Assembly (NCBI GenBank): GCA_019322815.1
Contig: JAHWIB010000021.1
Location: 1-21,641 of the forward strand
Direction of reading: 5' to 3'
Source of the DNA: Candidatus Woesearchaeota archaeon
Lineage (GTDB): Archaea; Nanobdellota; Nanobdellia; Woesearchaeales; WJKL01
DNA: 21,641 bases
Below the pieces are notes generated by a model. It ran no database searches. It was not told the origin of the DNA and worked only from the letters and a program-made list of their open reading frames with translations. A program made the translations under genes and the position numbers. Each line of letters starts with the position of its first letter. Within the stretch, counting starts at the first letter, position 1. Of this stretch, positions 1 to 7,084 are shown in pieces.

Positions 1-1
1 A

Positions 2-157
2 ATGATAATCTTAAAAGACATACAAGTTTGCACTATTTCTACTGGCATAGATATGCCGATAGAAAGGCAAGAACAATTAGCAAGAAAGATTGAAAAGATA
101 TTGTTGAAAGAATCAATCGTTTGTGAGGTAATAGTTAAAAATGATATATTCAAATGA
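2..157 (+). CDS. small hypothetical protein, possibly 5'-truncated
   Basis: An open frame of 51 codons begins with ATG at the second base of the window and ends at TGA 155-157. The product starts MIILKDIQVCTIS and contains a charged helix (residues 21-36). The frame may continue upstream of the window, so the true start is unknown. It overlaps the next gene by 17 bp in another frame, the coupled arrangement seen throughout the window. No family recognised; no function proposed. Confidence 0.4.
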   Translation: MIILKDIQVCTISTGIDMPIERQEQLARKIEKILLKESIVCEVIVKNDIFK

Positions 158-596
158 TTATTATGGAAAGATAAAAGATTATTACAAAATGTTGTTTAAT
201 AATTTGAGAAGCAAGATTGTTAAGACAGATATTAGAAATAAAAATTTATATATTGTTTTAGGAAACAAAGGTTTTGGCTGGAGATATTATTACGAATCAA
301 GCGGTGAGCCAATAGGAAATGTAAGCTACCTTATTTCTTATTCATTAGATAGAAGTTATAATGATTTAAAAAAATATCAGAAAGAATTGAATCCTTATCT
401 AAGAACTGAAGAAAAAAGGAAATTAAGATTGTGGCTTAATATTGTTGAAAAATATGTTAAAGCAAAAAAGAAGAAAGATTTGCAGATACAATCTTTTGAA
501 GATAAGTTGCAGGATTCTTTTAATAAGAAGATTGCTAAGGTTATAGATGAAGCAGAAGAAACATTGAAAAGATATATCTGCATGGAGAAATTATAA
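141..596 (+). CDS. hypothetical protein, 151 aa
   Basis: Unrecognised protein of 151 aa. GAGGTA at 125-130 lies about 10 nt before the ATG. The N-terminal half is rich in Tyr, Asn and Lys with a probable beta segment (NLYIVLGNKGFGWRYYYE). The C-terminal half (about residues 85-150) is a long charged helical region with Lys-rich stretches, possibly coiled coil. It ends CMEKL, and the GGAG inside those last codons is the ribosome binding site of the next gene, whose ATG overlaps this stop as TAATG. Likely cytoplasmic, since no signal peptide or membrane segment is visible. Confidence 0.75.
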   Translation: MIYSNDYYGKIKDYYKMLFNNLRSKIVKTDIRNKNLYIVLGNKGFGWRYYYESSGEPIGNVSYLISYSLDRSYNDLKKYQKELNPYLRTEEKRKLRLWLNIVEKYVKAKKKKDLQIQSFEDKLQDSFNKKIAKVIDEAEETLKRYICMEKL

Positions 597-856
597 TGGT
601 ATTTAGTTTTTGGTTTCAAAATGCAAAAAAGAAATGCACTTGCTATAAATGTAAAAAAAAGATATATAAACACGAAGCAAGATGTGAATTTGAAAATGGT
701 TATCTTTATAGAAGAACATTAGTTTATAGATTTCTTTGTATGAAGTGTGCAAATATAGAATTAAAGCAAATAAACAAAGCAATAGAAAAAGCAAAAGCAC
801 ACCAAAGGAAATTTCAAAAAGAGATTAAAACAGAAAGAATTTTGGAGGAATTATAA
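596..856 (+). CDS. zinc-ribbon-like small protein
   Basis: 86-aa basic protein with C14, C16, C19, C30 and a second knuckle C48-x2-C51, an arrangement that fits one zinc site closing two CxxC knuckles around a central beta segment. The tail (residues 52-86) is a charged helix. It starts on a TAATG overlap with the preceding stop, with GGAG of that gene's end as ribosome binding site. Its own last codons (LEEL) contain GGAGGAA, the binding site for the gene at 858. Nucleic-acid binding is plausible for such a protein but is inference. No specific family recognised. Confidence 0.75.
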   Translation: MVFSFWFQNAKKKCTCYKCKKKIYKHEARCEFENGYLYRRTLVYRFLCMKCANIELKQINKAIEKAKAHQRKFQKEIKTERILEEL

Positions 857-857
857 A

Positions 858-1463
858 ATGCCAACAATAAGAGAATTAATGAAAGAAATTGGATCAGAAT
901 ATGAATCTGTATCTTATGGACAAAGCAGAGTAGTATTAAGATATTTAGAAAAAGAGCCATTAGCTTATGCAAAATGGTATAGTGGATTTTTAGTAATCTT
1001 TAAAGATTATTATGGATTCTTACACGCATATACCTATGCAACTAAGAAACCTTTTGCTTCAGGTTATCAGGATTCTAGCTTTCATAAAATTCAGTTAGAT
1101 GAAGCTATTGAGTTCTTAAAGACAAAAGAAGAAGGAATTATCTGCAAGAAGTTTGATGAAAAAGAAGTTGGGAAGCAAAAGAAAAGATATGAAAGACCTG
1201 TTCTTGGAGGTTTCTCTTATAAAAATAAAGAAAAGGATAGTAGCTCATGGGATCATGGAAAGATAAGATTTGTAAGACTAAGAAGTGGAATGTTAAGAGC
1301 AGAAAAACCACCATATTGGAATTTTAATAGTAAATGGGAAAGAGTAGAACTTAAATGGGCTTTAAATTATCTTGATAAAGAAGAGTATAAAGTAACAGAA
1401 TATGATGTTCCAGAAGAAGTTCTTAAAGAAGCAAAGAGAATGGTTACTATTGATGAATTGTAG
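858..1463 (+). CDS. hypothetical protein, 201 aa
   Basis: 201-aa soluble protein with strong GGAGGAA (844-850) eight bases before its ATG. The sequence looks internally two-fold: residues about 35-95 (YAKWYSGFLVIFKDYYG, then LDEAIEFLK) and about 135-185 (GKIRFVRLRSGMLRAEK, then VELKWALNYLDK) each combine aromatic beta segments with a helix, so a duplicated small domain is possible. No catalytic motif stands out. It ends TIDEL followed at once by the promoter at 1463, so it probably closes the first transcription unit. Function unknown. Confidence 0.75.
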   Translation: MPTIRELMKEIGSEYESVSYGQSRVVLRYLEKEPLAYAKWYSGFLVIFKDYYGFLHAYTYATKKPFASGYQDSSFHKIQLDEAIEFLKTKEEGIICKKFDEKEVGKQKKRYERPVLGGFSYKNKEKDSSSWDHGKIRFVRLRSGMLRAEKPPYWNFNSKWERVELKWALNYLDKEEYKVTEYDVPEEVLKEAKRMVTIDEL

Positions 1464-1476
1464 AAACATTTAAATA
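1463..1476 (+). promoter_or_regulatory. archaeal promoter (BRE + TATA), leaderless type
   Basis: GAAACATTTAAATA, with TATA core TTTAAATA at 1469-1476 and a purine-rich BRE-like flank. The ATG at 1499 lies 23 nt after the TATA core, where an archaeal start of transcription is expected, so the mRNA would have almost no leader. The same 14 bases recur at 9956-9969, also just upstream of a gene start. Confidence 0.75.
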
Positions 1477-1498
1477 TAAGATTGGAGTTCTAAACACA

Positions 1499-1714
1499 AT
1501 GGAAGAAATACAAGAAATTGAACAAGAAATTGAAATAGATGAAAATGAATTGAAACAGGCTCAAGAGCAGATGGTTGAGATTAAAGAAGGTGTTAGAAAA
1601 GCTTTTGGCTTGATTTCAATAAAGAAGAAAATGCCTAACTATATAAGAAAATCAATGAAGCATAAAGAATGGATGGTTGGAGATGATTTAGGAGAAACTA
1701 TGAGTGCTCAATAG
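1499..1714 (+). CDS. hypothetical acidic helical protein, 71 aa
   Basis: 71-aa protein. Residues 1-35 are a strongly acidic, Gln/Glu-rich helix with coiled-coil character (MEEIQEIEQEIEIDENELK). Residues 36-71 are basic and include Met- and Lys-rich segments. The ATG sits at the predicted transcription start of the promoter at 1463-1476. GGAG at 1484-1487 is also present, so leadered translation cannot be excluded. First gene of an operon that appears to continue through the MoxR/VWA genes. Not recognised. Confidence 0.65.
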   Translation: MEEIQEIEQEIEIDENELKQAQEQMVEIKEGVRKAFGLISIKKKMPNYIRKSMKHKEWMVGDDLGETMSAQ

Positions 1715-1726
1715 GTGAAAGATAAA

Positions 1727-2197
1727 ATGGGAATGTATACAACAATTGTAGATAGTGAAGTAAATGTAATAGATATGGAAGGACTAAAGAAATTCCTCAA
1801 AAATCTAAAAGCAGGAAAGAATAAAGATTATATTGTTAAGGATAAAACATGGGCAGATTTTGGAAAGAATAGAGGAAAACAATATGCAGAAGCAGTTAAA
1901 TTAAATGAAAAGGAAAAAATATTAGATTTTATGGGACTTGATGGATGGAAGATAATAAGCTATTGGTATGATATGTTTGTCCAGTTTTTAAGAGATATTG
2001 CTGTTTTTTTAGAAGGAGAAGTTACAATGGAATTTGAAACTAATGATGAAGGTGGTTATATAGAATTTAGAGGTGGTAAGTGTATTATTCATACAGGAGT
2101 TATGGATTGGTCAGAACATCTTCCAGAAGATTTCAATGATAATCTTCCACCATTAAATAAAGAATTAAAATCAACATTAGTTGCGAGGAGATTATAA
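1727..2197 (+). CDS. hypothetical protein, 156 aa
   Basis: Unrecognised soluble protein. I place the start at ATG 1727 (MGMYTTIVDSE) rather than the in-frame GTG at 1715, because AGGTGA (1713-1718) is well placed as ribosome binding site for 1727 and would overlap the GTG. Residues 20-60 are Lys-rich. Residues 75-95 hold an aromatic helix (WKIISYWYDMFVQFLRD). Residues about 95-125 carry Glu/Gly-rich beta segments (GGYIEFRGGKCIIHTG). It ends ARRL, encoded by GAGGAGATTA that also serves as binding site for the gene starting on the TAATG overlap at 2197. Confidence 0.75.
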   Translation: MGMYTTIVDSEVNVIDMEGLKKFLKNLKAGKNKDYIVKDKTWADFGKNRGKQYAEAVKLNEKEKILDFMGLDGWKIISYWYDMFVQFLRDIAVFLEGEVTMEFETNDEGGYIEFRGGKCIIHTGVMDWSEHLPEDFNDNLPPLNKELKSTLVARRL

Positions 2198-2433
2198 TGA
2201 CAGATATAAAAGAATGTAATCAGGAAAAATGCAGCTTTAAGAAAGGAAGCCCAATGGAACATATGTGTCCTGTATGTTCAGATTGTGGTTGCACTTCTCA
2301 TAAGATAGATGAGGATTGTCCTAATTGTTGGAACTGCTTAAAAGATGAAGGTTATGTAAGAAATGGAGAACCTGACTTTGGAGAGATAGATAACAAGAAG
2401 GGAATGAAGAAAAAGGTTGTGATTGAAAGATGA
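2197..2433 (+). CDS. cysteine-rich putative zinc protein, 78 aa
   Basis: 78-aa protein with nine cysteines (C7, C12, C24, C27, C30, C32, C41, C44, C47) plus His22 and His35 in the first 50 residues, enough for two zinc sites. The C-terminal third is charged and probably unstructured. It starts with a one-base stop/start overlap with the preceding gene, and its own TGA overlaps the ATG of the next zinc microprotein at 2430. Family not recognised. Metal binding is inferred from cysteine spacing only. Confidence 0.7.
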   Translation: MTDIKECNQEKCSFKKGSPMEHMCPVCSDCGCTSHKIDEDCPNCWNCLKDEGYVRNGEPDFGEIDNKKGMKKKVVIER

Positions 2434-2564
2434 ATCTAATTAAGAGATTTTTAATATGGAGAAATGGGATTTGTGAAAAATGTAATAAAGAACCTAAATC
2501 CTTTTTATCTTCTGGATATTGTGAAAAATGTATAGATAAGATGATTATTGAAAATAAAACTTAG
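2430..2564 (+). CDS. zinc-ribbon microprotein, 44 aa
   Basis: 44 codons starting at an ATGA overlap with the previous stop. The product has two CEKC knuckles, C15-x2-C18 and C31-x2-C34, separated by 12 residues: a minimal zinc ribbon. The N-terminus (MNLIKRFLIW) is hydrophobic and basic. It ends directly before the AGGAGG that drives the MoxR gene. The open frame, the overlap and the paired knuckles support it as a real gene. Function unknown. Confidence 0.65.
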   Translation: MNLIKRFLIWRNGICEKCNKEPKSFLSSGYCEKCIDKMIIENKT

Positions 2565-2574
2565 GAGGAAATAA

Positions 2575-3642
2575 ATGGAAATAAACCACAAACAACTAGA
2601 AGCTCTGATGATAAGAGCTTATGAAACAAAATGTCCCTTAATGATTTGGGGAACAACAGGTATTGGTAAATCTCAAACTGTAAGGCACGTTGCTAAGATG
2701 ATTGCCAAAGGATTAAATATGGAAGTTGGAGAGAATGGAGATGAGAAAAAGTTTGGTGTTAAAGATATAAGGATTTCTCAGTTAGACCCATCTGATTTAA
2801 GAGGACTTCCATCTCTGCAAGGAGAAACAACAAAATGGTTGCCACCAAATTGGTTGCCTACAAAAGGACAAGGAGTATTGTTCTTTGACGAGATTAACTT
2901 AGCTCCACCAAGTATTCAGGCAGCAGCTTATCAGTTAATCTTAGATAGAAGATTAGGAGAATATAAACTGCCAGAAGGTTGGGTTATATTTGGAGCAGGA
3001 AATAGATTAGAGGATAGAGCAAATGTATTTGAACTGCCTGTGCCTTTAAAGAACAGATTTATACACTGCACACTAAAAGTTCCAACTCCAGAAGATTGGA
3101 CAGAGTGGGCTTTGGAAAATGGAGTTGATACAAGAATAGTTGCATATCTTCAGATGGAAGGAAGCAATCTGTTTAAGTTTCCAAAATCTGATTCAAAAGA
3201 TAATGCTTTCCCAACTCCAAGAATGTGGGAGATAACAAGCAAGTTAATCAAAGATAAAGATATGAAAGAAGAAGAAAGAGAGATAGCAATTTCTTCTGCT
3301 GTTGGAGAAGCAGTTGCTAATCAGTTCACTGCTTTCTTGAAATTGCAGAAAAAGATTAACCTAGCTGATTTGTTAAAGAATCCAAAGAAAGTTCAAACTA
3401 TAAAAGATATAGATTTGAAATACAGCTTGTTATCTGAAATATGTGAGAAGTATAGAAAGGACAAGAAGATACTTCAAGCTGCGACAGAGATAGCATTATA
3501 CTTAGACCCAGAGTTTGCTATATTCTTGATGAGGATGTTAAAGAGTATGCACACTTCTGTAAATGATTTCAAGAAGAATCTAGCTAAGTTAAAGAATTGG
3601 GATAAGATAGTAGATAAGTATGGAAAATACTTAATCCATTGA
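2575..3642 (+). CDS. MoxR-type AAA+ ATPase
   Basis: 355-aa AAA+ ATPase of the MoxR/AAA_5 group. Walker A is GTTGIGKS (26-33), Walker B VLFFDEIN (101-108), sensor 1 is Asn143 in FGAGNR, and the arginine finger is R161 in LKNRF. The C-terminal lid (about 200-355) is helical. Such ATPases work with VWA-domain partners to remodel or activate protein complexes, for example RavA-ViaA and NorQ-NorD. The partner gene here starts 16 bp downstream. The ribosome binding site AGGAGG (2563-2568) is strong. The protein is short, with no added domain. Its target cannot be deduced from the sequence. Confidence 0.92.
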   Translation: MEINHKQLEALMIRAYETKCPLMIWGTTGIGKSQTVRHVAKMIAKGLNMEVGENGDEKKFGVKDIRISQLDPSDLRGLPSLQGETTKWLPPNWLPTKGQGVLFFDEINLAPPSIQAAAYQLILDRRLGEYKLPEGWVIFGAGNRLEDRANVFELPVPLKNRFIHCTLKVPTPEDWTEWALENGVDTRIVAYLQMEGSNLFKFPKSDSKDNAFPTPRMWEITSKLIKDKDMKEEEREIAISSAVGEAVANQFTAFLKLQKKINLADLLKNPKKVQTIKDIDLKYSLLSEICEKYRKDKKILQAATEIALYLDPEFAIFLMRMLKSMHTSVNDFKKNLAKLKNWDKIVDKYGKYLIH

Positions 3643-3657
3643 TTCTGGTGATATAAA

Positions 3658-4962
3658 ATGGAATTGAATGAAAGAGTTTTGGCTAATAGGATTAAGCTTC
3701 AGAAAGAGAAGCCTTTCTTTGCATATCTTATCTTGAACCTTAATATTCAAGAGATGGATAAGGAAAGAGAAAAGATGATGAAAGCAGCAGGTATGCCAAC
3801 TAGTGCAGGTGTTGATGGAAAAGGAAATCTTTACTACTGCAAAAGTTGGTTTAATAAATTAGATGATGAACAGATGAAAGGAGTTCTTTGTCATGAAGTT
3901 CTTCATGTTGCATTACAGCATTGTCTATTAAGAACAGGAAAAAAACATTATCCTCAGTTATGGAATATAGCTGTTGATTTAGCAGTAAACAATATTCTTA
4001 CTAATGATGGAATGTCTTTGCCAAATGAGGGGATTGTTCCTTATAACAATGTATATGAATTCAAAGATGAAAAAGGAAAGAAAATCAAAGGTAAGAATGG
4101 AAGTCAGATTGTTGTCAAAGATATAGACAAGAAAAGTGCAGAGATGATGTATGATGAATTGAAAAGAAAATTTCCTAAGAAGTGGCTTAAAAATATGAAA
4201 GGTTTTGATGGACATATAATTGTTCAAGTTGGTGACGGAAAAGAAGGAGAAAGTGGAAAAGATGGAAAAGGAAATAAAGTAATCAAAGTGAGCCAAAAAG
4301 ATTTTGATAAGATTGCAAAGAAATGGAAAAAGGCAGTAGTTAATGCAGCAGCTCATTGTAAACAAAGAGGGGATTTACCTGCTGGAATAGCACGAATGAT
4401 TGATGACTTATTAGACGCAAAAGTTAATTGGAAACATATGTTGCAGAAGTATATCACTTCAATGATTCCTTTTGATTATTCATATACTCTGCCTCACAAG
4501 AAAAGTGTATCTTCAGGATTTTATATGCCTCATATGTTAAGAGAGATGTTAGATGTTGTTGTTTCAATAGATACTTCAGGTTCTATTCAGCAGAAAGAAC
4601 TTACTGATTTTGTTTCTGAATGTGTAGCAATATCAAAGTCTTTTGTTAATCTAAAGATGACAATGGTTATCTGTGATTGTGAGATTCAGGAAGTTATTGA
4701 AGTAACTAATGGAAATGTAGCAAAAATATTAGCTATGAAGATTAAAGGTGGAGGAGGTACTTCTCATCAGCCTGTTTATGAATGGGTTAAGAAGAATAAA
4801 CCTAATGCAAGAATATTAGTTAATTTCACAGATGGTTGGACTGAGTTTCCAGAGAAGAAAGATGTTTCATATAATTTGAAATCTCTTTGGGTTATAACAG
4901 AAGATGGTTGTAATACAGATAATATTCCTGATTGGTTAGGAGAAAGTATAAAGTTGAATTAA
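3658..4962 (+). CDS. metallopeptidase-like / VWA domain protein (DUF2201 type)
   Basis: 434-aa protein of two parts. Residues 1-130 form a zincin-like domain with HEVLHVALQH (H79, E80, H83, H88) and the downstream WNIAVDLAVNNIL typical of the DUF2201 N-terminal putative metallopeptidase. Residues about 295-434 form a VWA-like domain with an intact MIDAS: D305-TSGS, T368 in GGGGTSH, and D392 in FTDGW. A Lys/Gly-rich linker (135-215) separates them. GGTGAT at 3647-3652 is the ribosome binding site. Pairing with the MoxR ATPase directly upstream is the classical MoxR/VWA arrangement. Whether it cleaves peptides is unknown, but the zinc ligands look complete. Confidence 0.9.
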   Translation: MELNERVLANRIKLQKEKPFFAYLILNLNIQEMDKEREKMMKAAGMPTSAGVDGKGNLYYCKSWFNKLDDEQMKGVLCHEVLHVALQHCLLRTGKKHYPQLWNIAVDLAVNNILTNDGMSLPNEGIVPYNNVYEFKDEKGKKIKGKNGSQIVVKDIDKKSAEMMYDELKRKFPKKWLKNMKGFDGHIIVQVGDGKEGESGKDGKGNKVIKVSQKDFDKIAKKWKKAVVNAAAHCKQRGDLPAGIARMIDDLLDAKVNWKHMLQKYITSMIPFDYSYTLPHKKSVSSGFYMPHMLREMLDVVVSIDTSGSIQQKELTDFVSECVAISKSFVNLKMTMVICDCEIQEVIEVTNGNVAKILAMKIKGGGGTSHQPVYEWVKKNKPNARILVNFTDGWTEFPEKKDVSYNLKSLWVITEDGCNTDNIPDWLGESIKLN

Positions 4963-4963
4963 G

Positions 4964-5212
4964 ATGACAGATATAAAACATAAGATAATAATTTCAGAAG
5001 AAGATGGAGATAGAATACATTTTTTAATTAGAGAAAAATTTGGATATTTGGAAAGAGATTTATATCTTGATTTATGGATACATAAAGAACATGGAGGAAT
5101 TAGTATAAGCATAGATAAAGATGAAGATTTAGCACAAGATAAAGCACACTTCTTCTTACCAAAAAATATAATAGAAAAATTGAAAAAAGAATTAGCTTTC
5201 TTTGGCTTATGA
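4964..5212 (+). CDS. hypothetical protein, 82 aa
   Basis: Small soluble protein starting one base after the VWA stop, with no good ribosome binding site, so probably translated by coupling. It alternates beta segments (HKIIISEEDGDRIHFLI; GGISISIDKDEDL) with a C-terminal helix and ends AFFGL. No motif recognised. Its position suggests co-expression with the MoxR/VWA pair. Confidence 0.65.
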   Translation: MTDIKHKIIISEEDGDRIHFLIREKFGYLERDLYLDLWIHKEHGGISISIDKDEDLAQDKAHFFLPKNIIEKLKKELAFFGL

Positions 5213-5224
5213 AAAAGAATTAAA

Positions 5225-5833
5225 ATGGGATACAGAACAACTTATAATGGGAAGATAGTTTTTAATCCAAAAAATAAAATATTAATCTATCTTCTAAAAT
5301 TTTTGAAAAGGAAGTCTTCTCCTTGTAATTATTTAACTAGAAGCGATACTATGGGACATACAACTCATGCCTTTTATTTAGAAGATGAATGGATAGGTTA
5401 TTGTGTTCCATTAGATATTATTAATTTTGAAAAAGGAGAATTGGATTTTGATGGTGATGAAAATTATATTGATTTCAAAGATTATTGTGATGCAACATTA
5501 ACACTTATTTTTATTATCTCTTATTTAGATAAAACAGCAAATGGACAGGTTTGGTGGGAAGGAGAAGAAATTAATGATAAAGGAACTATTAAATTAAGAA
5601 AAGGAAATGTGATATTAAAACCTAGAGGAGTAAATCAAAAAATTATAGATATAAAAAAGATAATTGAAACACACCAATTAAATATTAACATGGGAAAGAA
5701 ATGGCGTAATTCTAAAGACACAATAATTGCTCCAAAAATTGATATTTTAAATTTCTTAAAAGATATGAAAGCCTCTTCTTTTGAAGAGTTTCAAAAAGAA
5801 TTTAAAAAACATATGCTTGTGGAGATGTTATGA
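5225..5833 (+). CDS. phage/plasmid-type MGY-family protein, 202 aa
   Basis: The N-terminus MGYRTTYNGKIVFNP and the central NGQVWWEGEEINDKGTI followed by KLRKGNVI match my memory of a protein family common in phages and actinobacteria (DUF6205-like: MGY-x-G-x-I-x-P, then G-x-V-x-W-x-GE-x2-D-x-G-x-I). That assignment is from pattern memory and is tentative. The last 65 residues (about 138-202) are an extra helical, Lys-rich tail. It ends VEML, with GGAGATG acting as ribosome binding site for the gene overlapping at 5830. Molecular role unknown. Confidence 0.72.
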   Translation: MGYRTTYNGKIVFNPKNKILIYLLKFLKRKSSPCNYLTRSDTMGHTTHAFYLEDEWIGYCVPLDIINFEKGELDFDGDENYIDFKDYCDATLTLIFIISYLDKTANGQVWWEGEEINDKGTIKLRKGNVILKPRGVNQKIIDIKKIIETHQLNINMGKKWRNSKDTIIAPKIDILNFLKDMKASSFEEFQKEFKKHMLVEML

Positions 5834-5973
5834 AACAATATAAAGATTTAAACGAAGCACAGAAAAATCTATTCAACAAGATTGAAGGATTTGTTATGTC
5901 TAATAAGTCTATTAAGATAAAAGACTTCCTCAAAGTTTTAGGAATATTGATTAATAAATATAAAAGGAAATAA
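5830..5973 (+). CDS. small helical basic protein, 47 aa
   Basis: 47 codons from an ATGA overlap with the previous stop to TAA 5971-5973. It is mostly helical and Lys-rich (MKQYKDLNEAQKNLFNKIEG), with no cysteines. GGAG at 5821-5824 precedes it. The next gene follows after one base. No family recognised. The overlap and binding site argue that it is expressed. Confidence 0.55.
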   Translation: MKQYKDLNEAQKNLFNKIEGFVMSNKSIKIKDFLKVLGILINKYKRK

Positions 5974-5974
5974 A

Positions 5975-6274
5975 ATGCCAAAAGGAATATTCATTAGAAG
6001 TGAAGAATTGAAAAAAAATATTGCTGAAGAATATAATTATATTTGTCAATATTGTGGAAAATTGTCTTTAAAGGGAATAGGTTGTCCACACCATTTTGAT
6101 TATAACAAAAACGATAAAAATTGTATATGGGTTTGTAAAAGTTGTAATTCAAAATTTAATGCTAATCGAGATTATTGGTTTGCATTTTGGTGTTATCATT
6201 TAAATATTGAACCTTATAGTTTATTTCTCAAATACAAGAGAAAGAAACCTTCAGCTGCTAAGTCTATGAAGTAG
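5975..6274 (+). CDS. HNH-endonuclease-like protein
   Basis: 99-aa protein with the HNH layout: C24-x2-C27, then H39-H40-F-D42 with Asn/Lys after it, then C54-x2-C57 and SKFNANRDYW. This resembles HNH proteins that read CxxC - HHxD - N - CxxCH-SKFN - W. The usual third catalytic or metal-binding His following the last Cys is Asn58 here (CNSK instead of CHSK), so nuclease activity is uncertain and a DNA- or zinc-binding role is possible. The C-terminal 20 residues are basic. Preceded by AAAGGAAA and one base from the upstream stop. Confidence 0.75.
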   Translation: MPKGIFIRSEELKKNIAEEYNYICQYCGKLSLKGIGCPHHFDYNKNDKNCIWVCKSCNSKFNANRDYWFAFWCYHLNIEPYSLFLKYKRKKPSAAKSMK

Positions 6275-6297
6275 TCTTATCTTGGAACTAAAAAAGA

Positions 6298-6339
6298 GGG
6301 GGAGCAAACAAGCTATTTCTAAAACCCTTATGCTCTCCT
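6298..6339 (+). other. hairpin in intergenic region
   Basis: GGGGAGCA (6299-6306) pairs with TGCTCTCC (6331-6338), eight pairs with one G-T, extendable by a G-T at 6298/6339, around a 24-nt loop. It lies in the only untranslated gap (6275-6362) of this gene run. No T-tract follows, so a simple terminator is unlikely. A processing site, a small RNA or a 5'UTR structure for the gene at 6363 is possible. Confidence 0.45.
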
Positions 6340-6362
6340 CATTATAATCAAAGGTGATATAA

Positions 6363-6680
6363 ATGAAACAAAAAACTAAATTAGAAGATGAAGAAATAGA
6401 GGAAGATGAACTTATTGAAGCAACAAGATATAGGTGTGTCCATTGTGACCAACTTCATGAAGATGAAGAAGACGCAAAAGAGTGTTGTCCTCCAGAAGAA
6501 GTTATTTTATGGGAATGTGGAAATTGTGGAGAAAAATATGAAGATGAAAGTGAAGCAAAAGAATGTTGTGATAACGGAGAAGAAGTTGATGGATTTAAAT
6601 GTCCTAAATGTGGAGAGTTCTTTGAAGACGAAGAAGATGTAAAAAATTGTAAACACGAAGCATTGGTTGATGAATTATGA
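6363..6680 (+). CDS. acidic triple zinc-finger protein
   Basis: 105-aa very acidic protein built of three tandem repeats of 27-28 residues. Each reads C-x2-C, a short aromatic stretch, EDE-x-(E/D)A/V-K, then a ligand pair: C25/C28/C41/C42, C52/C55/C68/C69 and C80/C83/C96/H98. Each unit can hold one zinc. The acidic surface makes protein binding or nucleic-acid mimicry more likely than DNA contact; this is inference. Ribosome binding site AAAGGTGAT (6350-6358). It ends VDEL, overlapping the next ATG at 6677 by four bases. Similar repeats occur in phage and archaeal proteins of unknown role. Confidence 0.78.
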   Translation: MKQKTKLEDEEIEEDELIEATRYRCVHCDQLHEDEEDAKECCPPEEVILWECGNCGEKYEDESEAKECCDNGEEVDGFKCPKCGEFFEDEEDVKNCKHEALVDEL

Positions 6681-7084
6681 AAATAGGAAAAGTTATTTTG
6701 TATCAGCAGTCTAAGATCAAAGAAGAGATACCTTTAAGATTAAAATATGAACAGATAAATGGGAAAGAGTATTATTTGATTTCTTTTAATATGAAAGATT
6801 CATTTTTAACTAGTATGACTATTTTATTCAAAAGATATAATGGTGATATTATATTTGATTTCAAGATTGATGTAGATAATAGAAGAGCCGGATTATCTAT
6901 GGAAAGATTAGAATCTTTTATCAGAGTTAAAAAAGAAGATATAAGAAAGATTATAGATTTAGTTAAAAAAATAAATGAAGAAAAACCTATAAGGACTGGA
7001 TTGAATATAGAATTCAATAAATATATAAATATAGAAAAAATAACAAGGAAAGTTAAAAATGATAAGGCTGCGGAGGAGTTATAG
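6677..7084 (+). CDS. hypothetical protein, 135 aa
   Basis: Soluble protein with predicted beta-rich first half (KIGKVILYQQ; EYYLISFNMKDS; MTILFKRYNGDIIFDFKIDVD) and helical second half (VKKEDIRKIIDLVKKINEEK). It starts on an ATGA overlap. The final codons (AAEEL) are GCTGCGGAGGAGTTA, a perfect ribosome binding site, but the following base run is TAGTAG rather than an ATG, so the usual coupled start is missing here. No family recognised. Confidence 0.7.
   Translation: MKIGKVILYQQSKIKEEIPLRLKYEQINGKEYYLISFNMKDSFLTSMTILFKRYNGDIIFDFKIDVDNRRAGLSMERLESFIRVKKEDIRKIIDLVKKINEEKPIRTGLNIEFNKYINIEKITRKVKNDKAAEEL

Noticed and set aside
1715..1726. GTG start for the gene ending at 2197
   Set aside because: The GTG is part of AGGTGA, which is correctly spaced for ATG 1727.
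3979..4365. Minus-strand frame of 128 codons
   Set aside because: Antisense of the VWA protein gene; Phe/Ile-rich shadow typical of AT-rich Lys-rich coding sequence.
6406..6642. Alternative + frame inside the triple-finger gene
   Set aside because: Shadow frame; the overlapping frame has clear repeated zinc motifs and a ribosome binding site.
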